Source: Rhizobium sp. BK602
Lineage (GTDB): Bacteria; Pseudomonadota; Alphaproteobacteria; Rhizobiales; Rhizobiaceae
NCBI RefSeq assembly: GCF_014195095.1
Contig: NZ_JACIBC010000001.1
Span: forward strand, 1-64,000
Reading direction: 5' to 3'
Length of the DNA stretch: 64,000 nucleotides
Part shown: positions 18,931 through 27,991 of the stretch, one piece after another
Layout: each line of letters begins with the position of its first letter
Position numbering within the stretch: position 1 is the stretch's first letter
The notes under the pieces: generated by a model
What the model was told of the DNA's origin: nothing
Databases searched by the model: none
The model's input: the letters and a program-made list of their open reading frames with translations, nothing else
Translations under genes and position numbers: made by a program

Positions 18931-18966
18931 GAAAAAGGGGGCGGGACGCAAGTTCCGCCCTTTTTC
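18931..18966 (+). terminator. Terminator of the ggu/ara operon
   Basis: A GC hairpin (GGGCGGGA with TTCCGCCC, one G-U pair, loop CGCAAG) is flanked by AAAAA on the left and a CTTTTTC run on the right, 20 bp after the dehydratase stop. Confidence 0.85.
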
Positions 18967-18984
18967 GTACGGTCGCTGAGGAGC

Positions 18985-19293
18985 CGGATTTTGATCTCGG
19001 CGATTACGCCCTGGGAGATTGCCATGCTCGCGGAGAAGGGGCGTATCGCGCTTGGCGAAGATGTTGGGCGTTGGCTCGACACCGCGCTGGCCTTGCCAGG
19101 TCTTCAGCTCGCACCCATAGAGCCGTCGATTGCGGTGGACAGTGTCCGTCTGCCGGGAGCGTTCCAAGCCGATCCGGCTGATCGGATCATTGTCGCGACG
19201 GCGCGTTTCCATCGCGTTCCGCTGCTGACGGCGGATCGCGCGATCCTCGACTACGGCGAGAGGGGTCACGTCGAGGCTCTTTCCGCAGATTGA
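18985..19293 (+). pseudogene. VapC-type PIN toxin remnant lacking its N-terminus
   Basis: From about 18985 the frame reads ISAITPWEIAMLAEKGRI, then ADPADRIIVATARFHRVPLLTADRAIL. These are the middle and C-terminal parts of a VapC/PIN ribonuclease. The N-terminal segment with the first catalytic aspartate (normally LLDTH) is missing; in its place is the terminator of the preceding operon. No VapB antitoxin gene is present upstream. Without the first aspartate it should be inactive. It may be a fossil of a toxin-antitoxin pair. Confidence 0.75.
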
Positions 19294-19305
19294 GCCTTCA
19301 CGTTA

Positions 19306-20124
19306 TCAGCTCTGGCTCTGGCTCTGCCCCTGGGTTGCCACCGTCACCTTCACCGTGAGGGTCTCGCCCGGCGTGCCGATCCGCATGCCGGAGACGGGAG
19401 CCGCATCTCGATAGCAGAGGCCTGTCGCGATGCGGACGTAGCGGGCATCGGGGCAGACGTCGTTGGCCGGGTCGAAGCCGACCCAGCCGAGGCCCGGAAC
19501 ATGGGCTTCGGCCCAGGCGTGGGTGGCGGCCTGCTCGTTCTTGCCTTCCATCATCAGGTAGCCGGAGACGTAGCGCGCCGGTATGCCGAGAGCTCGAGCG
19601 CCGGCAATGAAGATATGGGCATGGTCCTGGCAGACGCCGCTCTTCTTTTCCAGTGCCTGTTCGGCTGTTGTTTCGGTGTCGCTGGTGCCGGGCTTGTAGT
19701 CCACCGCCTTGTGGATTGCGCTCATCAAGGCGTGCATCTTGCCGAGTTCGTTGTCGCCGGAAAGGCCGCGCAGCAATTCCTTGGTCAGCTTGCCGGCCTT
19801 GGTGCGCGGTGTCTCGCGCAGGAAAAGCCAGAGTGGGCTGAAACCGCTGTGCTGGCCGGTCACGCCGTTCAGATCCTCGGTCTCGACCTCGCCGCTGGCA
19901 ACGATCCGCGTCGTCTGCTGTTCGCCGTCGAGCGAGACAAGCGTGGCGCGGTTGGCGAACTGGTCGTCATATTCGACCTCCGGATGGGCGCCTTCCACCG
20001 TCAGCTTCCAGTTGAGAACCGTCTGGCCGGGACCGGTGCGGGGCGTCAGCCGCAGGCGCTGCAATGAAAACTGCGACGGTTCGTCGTAGCGGTATTCCGT
20101 GATGTGGCTGATCGTCAGTCTCAT
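19306..20124 (-). CDS. Transglutaminase-like cysteine peptidase
   Basis: A 272-residue bacterial transglutaminase-like protein. The N-terminal Bact_transglu_N domain begins LTISHITEYRYDEPSQFSLQRLRLTPR. The catalytic triad can be placed at Cys165 (KSGVCQDHAH), His202 (THAWAEAHVP) and Asp218 (VGFDPANDV). It ends in a short glutamine-serine tail. It is the third gene of an operon with the ATP-grasp and alpha-E genes, a conserved set predicted to make and cut a small peptide or peptide tag. Substrate unknown. Confidence 0.87.
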   Translation of the reverse strand: MRLTISHITEYRYDEPSQFSLQRLRLTPRTGPGQTVLNWKLTVEGAHPEVEYDDQFANRATLVSLDGEQQTTRIVASGEVETEDLNGVTGQHSGFSPLWLFLRETPRTKAGKLTKELLRGLSGDNELGKMHALMSAIHKAVDYKPGTSDTETTAEQALEKKSGVCQDHAHIFIAGARALGIPARYVSGYLMMEGKNEQAATHAWAEAHVPGLGWVGFDPANDVCPDARYVRIATGLCYRDAAPVSGMRIGTPGETLTVKVTVATQGQSQSQS

Positions 20125-20136
20125 AGTGTCATCCGC

Positions 20137-21078
20137 TTACTGATAAAACCGGTAGCCGTCGGAGATTTCCGCGCTCAGCTTGTTGTTGCGCGACACGAAA
20201 TCCTCCAGGAACTCGTGCAGGCCCTGATCCATGATGTTCTTGATCGTGAGCTTCTGCAGCAGCTCGCAGATGGCGTCGGCGGTATCGTGCGCCGGCAGCC
20301 GCTTGTTGTGCTCCAGCGCCAGATAGCTGATATTGCTGACGATCTTGTCGTAGCAATAGGCGAGCGAGCGTGGCATCTGGCTGTTGAGGATCAGGAAGTC
20401 GGCGATATTGGCCGGCTTGTATTCCGGATCGTAGGCCCATTTATAGGCGCGATGGGCGGAGACCGAGCGCAGGATCGATTCCCATTGCGCATTGTCGAGC
20501 GAGGAGCCGACATGCGAGACCGACGGCAGCAGGACGTAATATTTCACATCCAGGATGCGGGCCGTATTGTCGGCGCGTTCGATGAAGGTACCGATGCGGG
20601 CGAAGTTGTAGAGCTCGTTGCGCAGCATCGAGCCGTGGAAGGCGCCGCGGATCAATCCGGCGCGGCGCTTGATGACGTCGATCGTCTCCGGCAGCTCGGC
20701 GGTCTTCAGGCGCTTGCCGAGCAGCGTCTTCAGCTCGATCCAGCACTCGTTGGTCGCTTCCCAGGTGTCGCGGGTCAGCGCCGTGCGGACCATGCGGGCA
20801 TTGTTGCGGCCATATTCGATGCACGACATCACGCTCGACGGATTGGAGCGGTCGCGCATCAGATAGTCGATCGCATCGGCGCCCGAGAGCTTGCCGTGTA
20901 CCTCGTTATAGGCTTCGCGGACGCCGGCGCTTTGCAGCACGCCGTCCCAATCGTCTTCGACTGCTCCGCTGCGCGTCAGCGACATGCGCTGGCCGGCATC
21001 GACGAGGCGGGCGATGTTTTCGGCGCGCTCGATGTAACGGAACATCCAGTAGAGGCCATTCGCGGTTCTTCCCAGCAT
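20137..21078 (-). CDS. Alpha-E domain protein
   Basis: A 313-residue all-helical protein of the alpha-E family (opening LGRTANGLYWMFRYIERAENIARLVD). The family is nearly always encoded beside a circularly permuted ATP-grasp enzyme and a transglutaminase, exactly as here (6 bp after the ATP-grasp stop, 12 bp before the transglutaminase start). Biochemical role unknown. Predicted to work with the ATP-grasp ligase in peptide formation. Confidence 0.88.
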   Translation of the reverse strand: MLGRTANGLYWMFRYIERAENIARLVDAGQRMSLTRSGAVEDDWDGVLQSAGVREAYNEVHGKLSGADAIDYLMRDRSNPSSVMSCIEYGRNNARMVRTALTRDTWEATNECWIELKTLLGKRLKTAELPETIDVIKRRAGLIRGAFHGSMLRNELYNFARIGTFIERADNTARILDVKYYVLLPSVSHVGSSLDNAQWESILRSVSAHRAYKWAYDPEYKPANIADFLILNSQMPRSLAYCYDKIVSNISYLALEHNKRLPAHDTADAICELLQKLTIKNIMDQGLHEFLEDFVSRNNKLSAEISDGYRFYQ

Positions 21079-21084
21079 GTCCGT

Positions 21085-22509
21085 TCAGTCCTCCAGAACC
21101 CAGGTATCTTTGGTGCCGCCGCCCTGGCTGGAATTGACCACCAGCGAGCCTTCCTTCAGGGCAACGCGCGTGAGGCCGCCGGGAATGATCCGCACCTTGT
21201 CGGATACCAGCACATAGGGACGCAGGTCGACATGCCGGGGCGCGATGCCCTTGTTGACGAGGATCGGCACGGTCGACAGCGAAAGGGTCGGCTGGGCGAT
21301 GTAATTGTTCGGCCTGCTCTTCAATTTATCGGCAAATTCCGCCCGCTCCTTCTTCGAGGCGGTTGGTCCCACGAGCATGCCGTAGCCGCCGGAGCCATGG
21401 ACTTCCTTGACGACGAGGTCGGCTAGATTATCGAGCACATATTGCAGGCTGTCGGGTTCGGAACAGCGCCAGGTCGGCACGTTCTCCAGGATCGGCTTGC
21501 GGCCGGTGTAGAATTCGACGATCTCCGGCATGTAGGAATAGATCGCCTTGTCGTCGGAAATGCCGGTGCCGGGGGCATTGGCGATGGTGATATGGCCGGC
21601 GCGATAGACGTCCATGATGCCGGGAATGCCGAGAGCGGAATCCGGGCGGAAGGTGAGGGGATCGAGGAAGTCGTCGTCGACGCGGCGATAGAGCACGTCG
21701 ATCGCCTCGTAGCCACGGGTGGTGCGCATCTTCACCTTACCGTCGATGACGCGCAGGTCGGAGCCTTCGACCAGCTCGACGCCCATCATGTCGGCGAGGA
21801 AGGAATGTTCGTAATAGGCGGAATTGTAGATGCCGGGCGTCAGCACCGCGACGCGTGGCTTGCCGGTGCAGCCGGGAGGGGCGAGCGAGGCGAGGCTCTG
21901 GCGCAGCAGCAGCGGATAGTCCTCGACGCGCTGCACCTTGTTCTGATGAAACAGCTCCGGGAACATCTGCATCATCGTTTCGCGGTTTTCCAGCATGTAG
22001 CTGACGCCGGAGGGTGTGCGGGCATTGTCCTCAAGCACATAGAACTGGTCTTCGCCGGTACGCACGATGTCGGTGCCGACGATATGGGTGTAGACGCCGC
22101 CGGGCGGGCGGAAGCCGATCATTTCCGGCAGGAAGGCGTCGTTCTTCTCGATCAGCTCGCGCGGGATGCGGCCGGCGCGGATGATTTCCTGCTTGTGGTA
22201 GATGTCGTCGAGGAAGGCGTTGAGGGCGATGACCCGCTGTTCGATGCCCTGGGCGAGCTTGCGCCATTCGCGGCCGGAGATGATGCGGGGGATGATGTCG
22301 AAGGGGATGAGCTTTTCGGCGGAATCGGCATGTCCGTAGACCGCGAAGGTGATGCCCGTCTTCCGGAAGATGTTTTCCGCGTCGCGGGATTTGGCAATGA
22401 GATGGCCTCTGTCCTGGCCGGAGTACCATTCGAAATATTTTTCGTAAGGCGTGCGCGGACTTTCATCCGCAGTAATCATTTCATCAAATGCCAAAGGCGC
22501 GGTCCCCAT
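21085..22509 (-). CDS. Circularly permuted ATP-grasp ligase
   Basis: About 474 residues, of the circularly permuted ATP-grasp type 2 family. Recognisable blocks are FDIIPRIISGREWRKLAQGIEQRVIALNAFLDD, FYVLEDNARTPSGVSYMLENR, VLTPGIYNSAYYEHSFLA, VHGSGGYGMLVGP and ITIANAPGTGISDDKAIYSY. Members are predicted to ligate amino acids into short peptides. It heads the operon with the alpha-E and transglutaminase genes. The start is uncertain: ATG at 22509 or 22521; neither has a strong ribosome site. Confidence 0.87.
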   Translation of the reverse strand: MGTAPLAFDEMITADESPRTPYEKYFEWYSGQDRGHLIAKSRDAENIFRKTGITFAVYGHADSAEKLIPFDIIPRIISGREWRKLAQGIEQRVIALNAFLDDIYHKQEIIRAGRIPRELIEKNDAFLPEMIGFRPPGGVYTHIVGTDIVRTGEDQFYVLEDNARTPSGVSYMLENRETMMQMFPELFHQNKVQRVEDYPLLLRQSLASLAPPGCTGKPRVAVLTPGIYNSAYYEHSFLADMMGVELVEGSDLRVIDGKVKMRTTRGYEAIDVLYRRVDDDFLDPLTFRPDSALGIPGIMDVYRAGHITIANAPGTGISDDKAIYSYMPEIVEFYTGRKPILENVPTWRCSEPDSLQYVLDNLADLVVKEVHGSGGYGMLVGPTASKKERAEFADKLKSRPNNYIAQPTLSLSTVPILVNKGIAPRHVDLRPYVLVSDKVRIIPGGLTRVALKEGSLVVNSSQGGGTKDTWVLED

Positions 22510-22873
22510 GTTTTTTACCATTTGAATACAACAGTTTTGACAATGCAAGAAGTATGCGCAGTTGGAGCTACGAATTTCAGAGCCGCCAAAAATGCCGGAT
22601 TTCCAGGCATTTCCGGCCGTCACATGCGTTAACGAAAGGTGACTGCCTCTAACGCGCGATCAAAAATTGAGCATCTGCTTATTCCGCTGTCCATCCTCTC
22701 GTCGCGTCCGACGAAGCCGAGGTGAAGAAAAATTGATGGTTGCGTTCAACGGATCGATTTTGACGCTTCTCCTGCCTTCGGATATCAGCGTGTGCCTCCC
22801 TGGCGCGTGACGTTCCGGTTTCAATCCCGAAGCCGGGTCCTGCTCGCGAAATCAACCTCGGTCAGATAGCTCC
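22510..22873. other. Intergenic region with divergent promoters
   Basis: This is the gap between the ATP-grasp gene (minus) and an EamA transporter gene (plus). It presumably holds both promoters. No gene, strong palindrome or RNA structure was recognised. Confidence 0.5.
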
Positions 22874-23767
22874 ATGCTCCTCGATAAATTCGCGCCGGCA
22901 ATCTTCGTCTTCCTGTGGTCCACGGGCTGGATCGTCGCGAAATACGCCGCGATGCATTCGGGGCCGTTCACCTTCCTGACGCTCCGTTACGGGTTTTCCG
23001 CACTTGCCTTTGTGTTGCTCTGTTCCTTCACGGGCGCCAGATGGCCGCGCGACTGGTCGAGCGTCTTGCGCGCCGTCTATTCCGGCATCTTCCTGCACGG
23101 CATATATCTCGGCGGTCTCTGGTGGGCGATCGCCGAGGGCGTGCCGGCGGGAATCTCGGGCATCATCGCCGCCCTGCAGCCGCTGATGACGGCGATGGCC
23201 GCGCCCTATCTCGTTGGCGAGCGCCTGCAGCCGATGCAGCGTTTCGGCTTGTTGCTCGGCTTCGTCGGCATCGCGATCGCCATATCGCCCAAGCTTCTGG
23301 CCTCCGACGCGGCCAGCCTCTGGCAATCGGCGGTCCCGCTCGGCGTCAACCTGCTGGCCATGGTCTCGGTCACCTACGGTACGCTGTATCAGAAGCGTCA
23401 TTTGCAGACCGGCGATTTGCGGACGATCGCGACGCTGCAATATGTCGGGGCGCTGATCGTCGCCGTACCGCTGGCGCTGACATTCGAGGATCTGCATTTC
23501 GACGGCACGCATCAGGCGATCCTTGCGCTCGTCTGGTCGGTCTTCGGCCTGTCGATGGGCGCGGTCGGGCTGTTGCTCTATCTCATCCGTCGCGGGCAGG
23601 TGTCGCGCGCGGCGTCGCTGATCTATCTGATGCCACCGGCTGTTGCCATCGAGGCGGCTATTGCCTTCGGCGAGCCGCTGACCCTGCCGATCATCATCGG
23701 CACGCTGATCGTAGTGGCCGGCGTCTATCTGACCAACCGGCGCACGGCGGACGTGGTGCCCGAATAG
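22874..23767 (+). CDS. EamA-family (DMT) transporter
   Basis: A 297-residue inner-membrane protein with ten predicted helices in two EamA repeats (about 1-135 and 150-290). The N-terminus FAPAIFVFLWSTGWIVAKYA and the first-repeat end GISGIIAALQPLMTAMAAPYLVGE are typical. Members export metabolites or amino acids; the substrate cannot be read from sequence. It is convergent with a second, different EamA gene. Confidence 0.87.
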   Translation: MLLDKFAPAIFVFLWSTGWIVAKYAAMHSGPFTFLTLRYGFSALAFVLLCSFTGARWPRDWSSVLRAVYSGIFLHGIYLGGLWWAIAEGVPAGISGIIAALQPLMTAMAAPYLVGERLQPMQRFGLLLGFVGIAIAISPKLLASDAASLWQSAVPLGVNLLAMVSVTYGTLYQKRHLQTGDLRTIATLQYVGALIVAVPLALTFEDLHFDGTHQAILALVWSVFGLSMGAVGLLLYLIRRGQVSRAASLIYLMPPAVAIEAAIAFGEPLTLPIIIGTLIVVAGVYLTNRRTADVVPE

Positions 23768-23791
23768 GGCAGGCGGATTGGCTCCCCTTCG

Positions 23792-24670
23792 TCAGCGGCG
23801 GAACAATCTGCCGTCGACGACGAGCAGGCTGGAAAGGATGAGGGCCAGTCCGGCAAACTCGTAAGGCTCCAGCCGCTCCCCCAGGAAGACCGAGCCCAGC
23901 ATGATCGCACTCGCCGGCACGAGCAGCGTCACCAGGGATGCGTTCGTCGCGCCGGCCGACGCGATGAGGTTGAAATAGAGAATGAAGGCGACCGCGGTCG
24001 TGAAGACCCCGAGAATGCCGACCGCCATCCAGGTGGATGGGGTTGAGGTCACGATTTCGTCGGCTCCGTAAAGCAGGAAGACGATCGGCACCATCAGGAC
24101 GGTAGCGGCGGTGAGCTGGCCGGCCGCGACGACCGATGGCTTGATGTCCCGGAACCGCTTGGCATAGACGACGGCAAGGGCGTAGGAGATCGCCGCGCCG
24201 ATGACGGCGAGCTTGGCCCAGGTCGGGCCGCCGAGATCGGACAGCAGGCCCGGACCGATCATTACGGCCGCGCCGGCGATGCCGAGCCCGACGCCGGTAA
24301 GCTTGGCGGTCGACAGCTTCTCGTCCGCCGTCAGCAGGTTTGCCACGAGGATCGTCCAGAGTGGCGTCGTCGCATAGAGCACGGAGGCCAGTCCCGCGCC
24401 GATTTTCGTTTGCCCGGTGAAGATCAGGGAAAAGGGGATGACGTTGTTGAGCAAGGCGAGGCACAGGAAGGAGCTGGGTCTCGCCAGGACGGGGGCGAAG
24501 GAGATGCCGCGCATGCGCAGCCACAGATGCAGCACCAGCGCGGCGATCGACACGCGGTAAAGCACGAGCGCTAGCGGCGGGATCTCGGCGACAGCGATGC
24601 GGGCAAAGAAGAAGGAGCCGCCCCAAAGACCGCCCAGAAGCAGAAGCTGCCCCCAGTCCCTTGCCGACAT
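23792..24670 (-). CDS. EamA-family (DMT) transporter
   Basis: About 292 residues, ten helices in two EamA repeats (LLLLGGLWGGSFFFARIAVAEIPPLAL; FTGQTKIGAGLASVLYATTPLWTILVA; TNASLVTLLVPASAIMLGSVFLGE). It is not a close copy of the convergent EamA gene at 22874. Substrate unknown. The start is set at MSARDWGQ, which gives the usual family length; an upstream ATG at 24739 would add 23 non-conserved residues. Confidence 0.83.
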   Translation of the reverse strand: MSARDWGQLLLLGGLWGGSFFFARIAVAEIPPLALVLYRVSIAALVLHLWLRMRGISFAPVLARPSSFLCLALLNNVIPFSLIFTGQTKIGAGLASVLYATTPLWTILVANLLTADEKLSTAKLTGVGLGIAGAAVMIGPGLLSDLGGPTWAKLAVIGAAISYALAVVYAKRFRDIKPSVVAAGQLTAATVLMVPIVFLLYGADEIVTSTPSTWMAVGILGVFTTAVAFILYFNLIASAGATNASLVTLLVPASAIMLGSVFLGERLEPYEFAGLALILSSLLVVDGRLFRR

Positions 24671-24891
24671 CGACCGTGTGAGTGCCGTTGTATGCAATGC
24701 CTTGCCTTCAAAATCGGGAATTCCACGATATGCTGACATTCTATCCGCACGGCATCTGATTTGGACGCAATGCCAATCCAAACATGGCCGGCCGATCCAA
24801 ACCAGATTTGCGTGAGAGCCATGCGATTTCGAAATTACTGCCGCGAGGGGTTGCAAGCGCATCGCTCACCTTCTTCGAAAAGAGAGCTTTG

Positions 24892-25434
24892 ATGGCAATT
24901 GGTATCCGGCTGGCGACTGTCGAAGATCTTCCGGATATCGCGCGTGTCGTCGTGAATTGCTGGAGGTCGACCTTCTCGGGTCTGCTGGCCTCCGATTTTC
25001 TGGAAAGCATGTCCGTCGACCATCAAGAGCGGCGCCATCGCCGCTATTTCGGACGCGCTGATGTGCGTTATCATGTTGCCTTCAACGAGAGGGATGACGT
25101 CGTCGGATTTGCAAATGGAGGGCCGAGTCGCCACACCGGTTTTACGCATGACGGCGAAATCTACGCGCTCTATCTTCTTCCGGCCTATCAGCGCCAGGGA
25201 ATAGGAACGTCTCTTTTCAGCAGGGTCGCGGGTGATCTTGAAGGGGCTGGATGCAAGGGGGTACTGACATTCGCGCTCACCTGCAATCCCAACCGGGGCT
25301 TCGACCACCGATTGGGTGCCCGGCAAGCGGCGGCCGAACCGATCATGCTCGGCGGCACGGAGATCGGCCAGGTTGCTTATCTTTGGGACGATACTTCCGT
25401 CCTCATGCGAGACCTTCGCCGGCTCGCAGGTTAG
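24892..25434 (+). CDS. GNAT-family N-acetyltransferase
   Basis: A 180-residue acetyltransferase. The acetyl-CoA loop is in ALYLLPAYQRQGIGTSLFSRVAGDL (Q/R-x-x-G-x-G/A). The N-terminus IRLATVEDLPDIARVVVNCWRSTF is a typical GNAT start. Substrate unknown. The ATG at 24892 is preceded by AAGAGAG. It is followed 18 bp later by a second acetyltransferase gene, so the two may be co-transcribed. Confidence 0.83.
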   Translation: MAIGIRLATVEDLPDIARVVVNCWRSTFSGLLASDFLESMSVDHQERRHRRYFGRADVRYHVAFNERDDVVGFANGGPSRHTGFTHDGEIYALYLLPAYQRQGIGTSLFSRVAGDLEGAGCKGVLTFALTCNPNRGFDHRLGARQAAAEPIMLGGTEIGQVAYLWDDTSVLMRDLRRLAG

Positions 25435-25452
25435 GTACAACAAGGGGACCGT

Positions 25453-25905
25453 ATGGAATCGATTATCGAGATTGGGACCATAAAAGATGTTGAGCCGTGG
25501 GCGGAGCTTCGCGTTGCGCTGTGGCCGCATCACTCGCTCGAAGATCATCGAGCTGAGTTGGGTCGGGTGTTTCTTTCGGAAAGCGGAGAAGCCGTCGCAT
25601 TCATCGCACGAAATGCTGCGAATGAAGCTGTCGGGTTTGCTGAGGCCACCTTGCGACATGATTATGTGAATGGCTGCAGCAGCTCGCCCGTTCTATTCCT
25701 CGAAGGGATTTATGTCCGGCCCGTTGACAGGCGAAAGGGTATCGCACGATTGCTTTGCAATGCCGTTGCCGATTGGGGGAAGTCGCTTGGGTGTATTGAG
25801 TTTGGCTCTGACGCGCTGCTTGAGAATTCAGCCAGCCACGCGCTCCATGCCGCCCTGGGATTTGAGGAGACACGGCGCGTCGTATTCTTCCGAAAGCCGC
25901 TATAG
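25453..25905 (+). CDS. AAC(6')-I-like aminoglycoside N-acetyltransferase family protein
   Basis: A 150-residue GNAT with the distinctive marks of the aminoglycoside 6'-N-acetyltransferase type I family. It has WAELRVALWPHHSLEDHRAEL near the start, FLEGIYVRPVDRRKGIARLL for acetyl-CoA binding, and FGSDALLENSASHALHAALGFEETRRVVFFRKPL at the end. Chromosomal members often confer little resistance, so activity on aminoglycosides is only predicted. Confidence 0.8.
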   Translation: MESIIEIGTIKDVEPWAELRVALWPHHSLEDHRAELGRVFLSESGEAVAFIARNAANEAVGFAEATLRHDYVNGCSSSPVLFLEGIYVRPVDRRKGIARLLCNAVADWGKSLGCIEFGSDALLENSASHALHAALGFEETRRVVFFRKPL

Positions 25906-25961
25906 GCCGGCGTTGCCCTTCCACGAGGATGGCTTGCCGGGCAAATCCTAATCTTCGCGAC

Positions 25962-25987
25962 AAAAAAGGGGGCCGTTCGGCCCCCTT
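25962..25987 (-). terminator. Terminator of the DEAD-box helicase gene
   Basis: A near-perfect hairpin (AAGGGGGCCG with CGGCCCCCTT, 2-nt loop) is followed on the minus strand by a run of T, 11 bp beyond the helicase stop. Confidence 0.9.
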
Positions 25988-25997
25988 CCTCATTCGA

Positions 25998-27614
25998 TCA
26001 GGCGCGTTCGCGGCGCTGGCCGCCATTGCCACGGCGCTTCATGCCGTTGTTGCCGCCATTGCGCTGTTCGCCGTCATTGTGGCGGCCCGAGGGTCGGCCA
26101 TGGGCGTGGCGCTGGCCGCGATGGGCGCCGGCTTCGCCATTGGCGTTGGCCGGGCCGTTGTGATGCGGCTTGCGGGCCGGGCGGAAATCCGAGGTCGATA
26201 CGAGATCGTTGTCGGCTTCGATGCGCGGCGTGCGTTCGTCGCGGCGCTGGCCCCGGAAATCGGCATTGCGGTTGTTCTCGCGCTGCGGACGATCGTCGCG
26301 ATGGCGACGTTCCTGGCGCTCACCACCACGGGCGCGGGCTTCGCCGTTTTCGCCTTCACGCTGCGGGCGACGGGCGGGGCGGCCTTCGCCGCGTCCCTGA
26401 CCTGCGCCGCCACGGCCCTGGCCTTGACCCTGGCCGCCGCGACCGCCGCGGTTGTTGCCGCGTGCCGGACGGCCGCGATCGGCCGGAGCCTCGCCGCTGG
26501 CGACGGCGATCTCGATGCCCATCAGGCGTTCGATGTCGCGCAGAAGGCGGATTTCGTCCGGGGCGCAGAAGGCGATGGCGATGCCGTCGCGTCCGGCGCG
26601 CGCGGTGCGGCCGATGCGGTGGACATAGGCATCCGGTACTTCCGGCAGGTCGTAGTTGTAGACATGCGAGACGCCGGGGATGTCGATGCCGCGGGCGGCG
26701 ACGTCGGTGGCGACGAGAACGCGGATTTCGCCGTCACGGAAGCCCTTGAGAGCGCGCTCGCGCTGGCCCTGGCTCTTGTTGCCGTGAATGGAGGCGGCGG
26801 CGAAGCCGACATGGTCGAGATGCTTCATCAGCTTCTCGGCGCCGTGCTTGGTGCGCAGGAAGACGATGGCGCGGCCATCCGGATTGGCGGAAATGGTTTC
26901 CTTCAGGATCTCGGTCTTGTGGTTCTGGCCGGCGACGAAATGGACATATTGCTCCACCTTGTCGGCTGCCTTGCCGGGAGGCGAGACTTCGACCTTGAGC
27001 GGATCGGTCAGATAGTCGGAGGCGAGATCGGCAATGGTCTTCGGCATGGTGGCCGAGAACAGCAGGGTCTGGCGCTTGGCCGGGACCAGCTTGGCGATCT
27101 TGCGCAGGTCATGGATGAAGCCGAGATCGAGCATCTGATCGGCCTCGTCGAGGACGAGATAATTGACGTGGCCGAGCGAGATGGCGCGGCGGTTGATGAG
27201 GTCGAGCAGGCGGCCGGGAGTGGCGACGAGAATGTCCGTGCCGCGTTCAAGCTGGAGCTGCTGCTTGTTGATGGACGCGCCGCCGACCACGACGTTGATC
27301 CGGAGCTGCGTCTTGCGCACGAACAGGCGGAGATTGTCGGCGATCTGGTTCACGAGCTCGCGGGTGGGGGCGAGGATCAGCGTGCGGGTGGTGCGGTTGT
27401 CGGGCCGCTTCGGGTTTTTCAGCAGCATCTCGACGAGCGGCAGGCCGAAGGCCGCGGTCTTGCCGGTGCCGGTCTGGGCGAGGCCGATGAGATCGCGGCC
27501 CTGGAGAACAAGCGGGATCGCCTGCGCCTGGATCGGCGTCGGGGTGGCGAAGTTGTTCTGCGACAGCGTATCGACGATCTGCTTGGAAAGACCAAGCGAG
27601 TGAAAATCGGTCAA
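25998..27614 (-). CDS. DEAD-box ATP-dependent RNA helicase (RhlE-type)
   Basis: About 538 residues. Core motifs in order: Q motif (FATPTPIQAQAIP), Walker A AQTGTGKT, LVLDEADQMLDLGF, SAT (LFSATMP), and HRIGRTARAG. The C-terminal 150 residues are rich in arginine, glycine and asparagine (RGNNRGGRGGQGQGQGRGG) and probably bind RNA, as in cold-induced helicases. The start is taken at TTG 27614, because AAAGG lies 7 bp upstream and the Q-motif spacing is then normal; in-frame ATGs at 27662 and 27740 are alternatives. Confidence 0.88.
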   Translation of the reverse strand: MTDFHSLGLSKQIVDTLSQNNFATPTPIQAQAIPLVLQGRDLIGLAQTGTGKTAAFGLPLVEMLLKNPKRPDNRTTRTLILAPTRELVNQIADNLRLFVRKTQLRINVVVGGASINKQQLQLERGTDILVATPGRLLDLINRRAISLGHVNYLVLDEADQMLDLGFIHDLRKIAKLVPAKRQTLLFSATMPKTIADLASDYLTDPLKVEVSPPGKAADKVEQYVHFVAGQNHKTEILKETISANPDGRAIVFLRTKHGAEKLMKHLDHVGFAAASIHGNKSQGQRERALKGFRDGEIRVLVATDVAARGIDIPGVSHVYNYDLPEVPDAYVHRIGRTARAGRDGIAIAFCAPDEIRLLRDIERLMGIEIAVASGEAPADRGRPARGNNRGGRGGQGQGQGRGGAGQGRGEGRPARRPQREGENGEARARGGERQERRHRDDRPQRENNRNADFRGQRRDERTPRIEADNDLVSTSDFRPARKPHHNGPANANGEAGAHRGQRHAHGRPSGRHNDGEQRNGGNNGMKRRGNGGQRRERA

Positions 27615-27991
27615 TTCAATACCTTTCGGGGGCGCCAAAGCAAAAAGGCCGGGTCGCACCATGCGGTCCGGTCTGTCTCTGGCGTCAAGAACCCCGCGTG
27701 AAGTGGGAACTTGTAAGTTGGAAAAAGCTTTCCAGCGCATCCGACCGCCTTGGGTGCGGTCTCATTATCTAAGCGCTTTTGTCCTTCTCTTGCGTACGTC
27801 TAGTCCCGCAGGGCACGCTCACGCGGCGGCCGGAAGGTGAAAGCTGAGGCGCATTTGGTCTCATTTGCCGCCAAAGTCAAGGGGTAGGGTGCAAAGCTTA
27901 CGGGTCGGCGCAATAAAAATGCCGCCGGGAGAGCCGGCGGCATCGTCGATGCAAGTATGACATCGGTGGGAGCCCGATGCTCTTCTAAACC
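27615..27991. other. Helicase leader and terminator region
   Basis: This gap holds the likely promoter and 5' leader of the DEAD-box gene (right to left) and the terminator of the next gene at 27912-27943. No further gene is seen. A long leader would fit cold-shock-type control, but no specific motif was found. Confidence 0.45.
27912..27943 (-). terminator. Terminator of the small YP-rich protein gene
   Basis: A perfect 10-bp stem (ATGCCGCCGG with CCGGCGGCAT, 5-nt loop) is followed on the minus strand by TTTTAT, 49 bp beyond the stop at 27992. Confidence 0.88.

Noticed and set aside
20104..22632. Long plus-strand frames opposite the alpha-E and ATP-grasp genes
   Set aside because: No domain-like pattern; both are shadows of well-recognised minus-strand genes.
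24671..24862. N-terminal extension of the second EamA transporter from an upstream ATG
   Set aside because: The added residues are not transporter-like and overlap the likely promoter; the shorter start gives the family length.
25929..27701. A long plus-strand frame opposite the DEAD-box helicase gene
   Set aside because: Alanine- and valine-rich shadow translation; the minus strand has every helicase motif.
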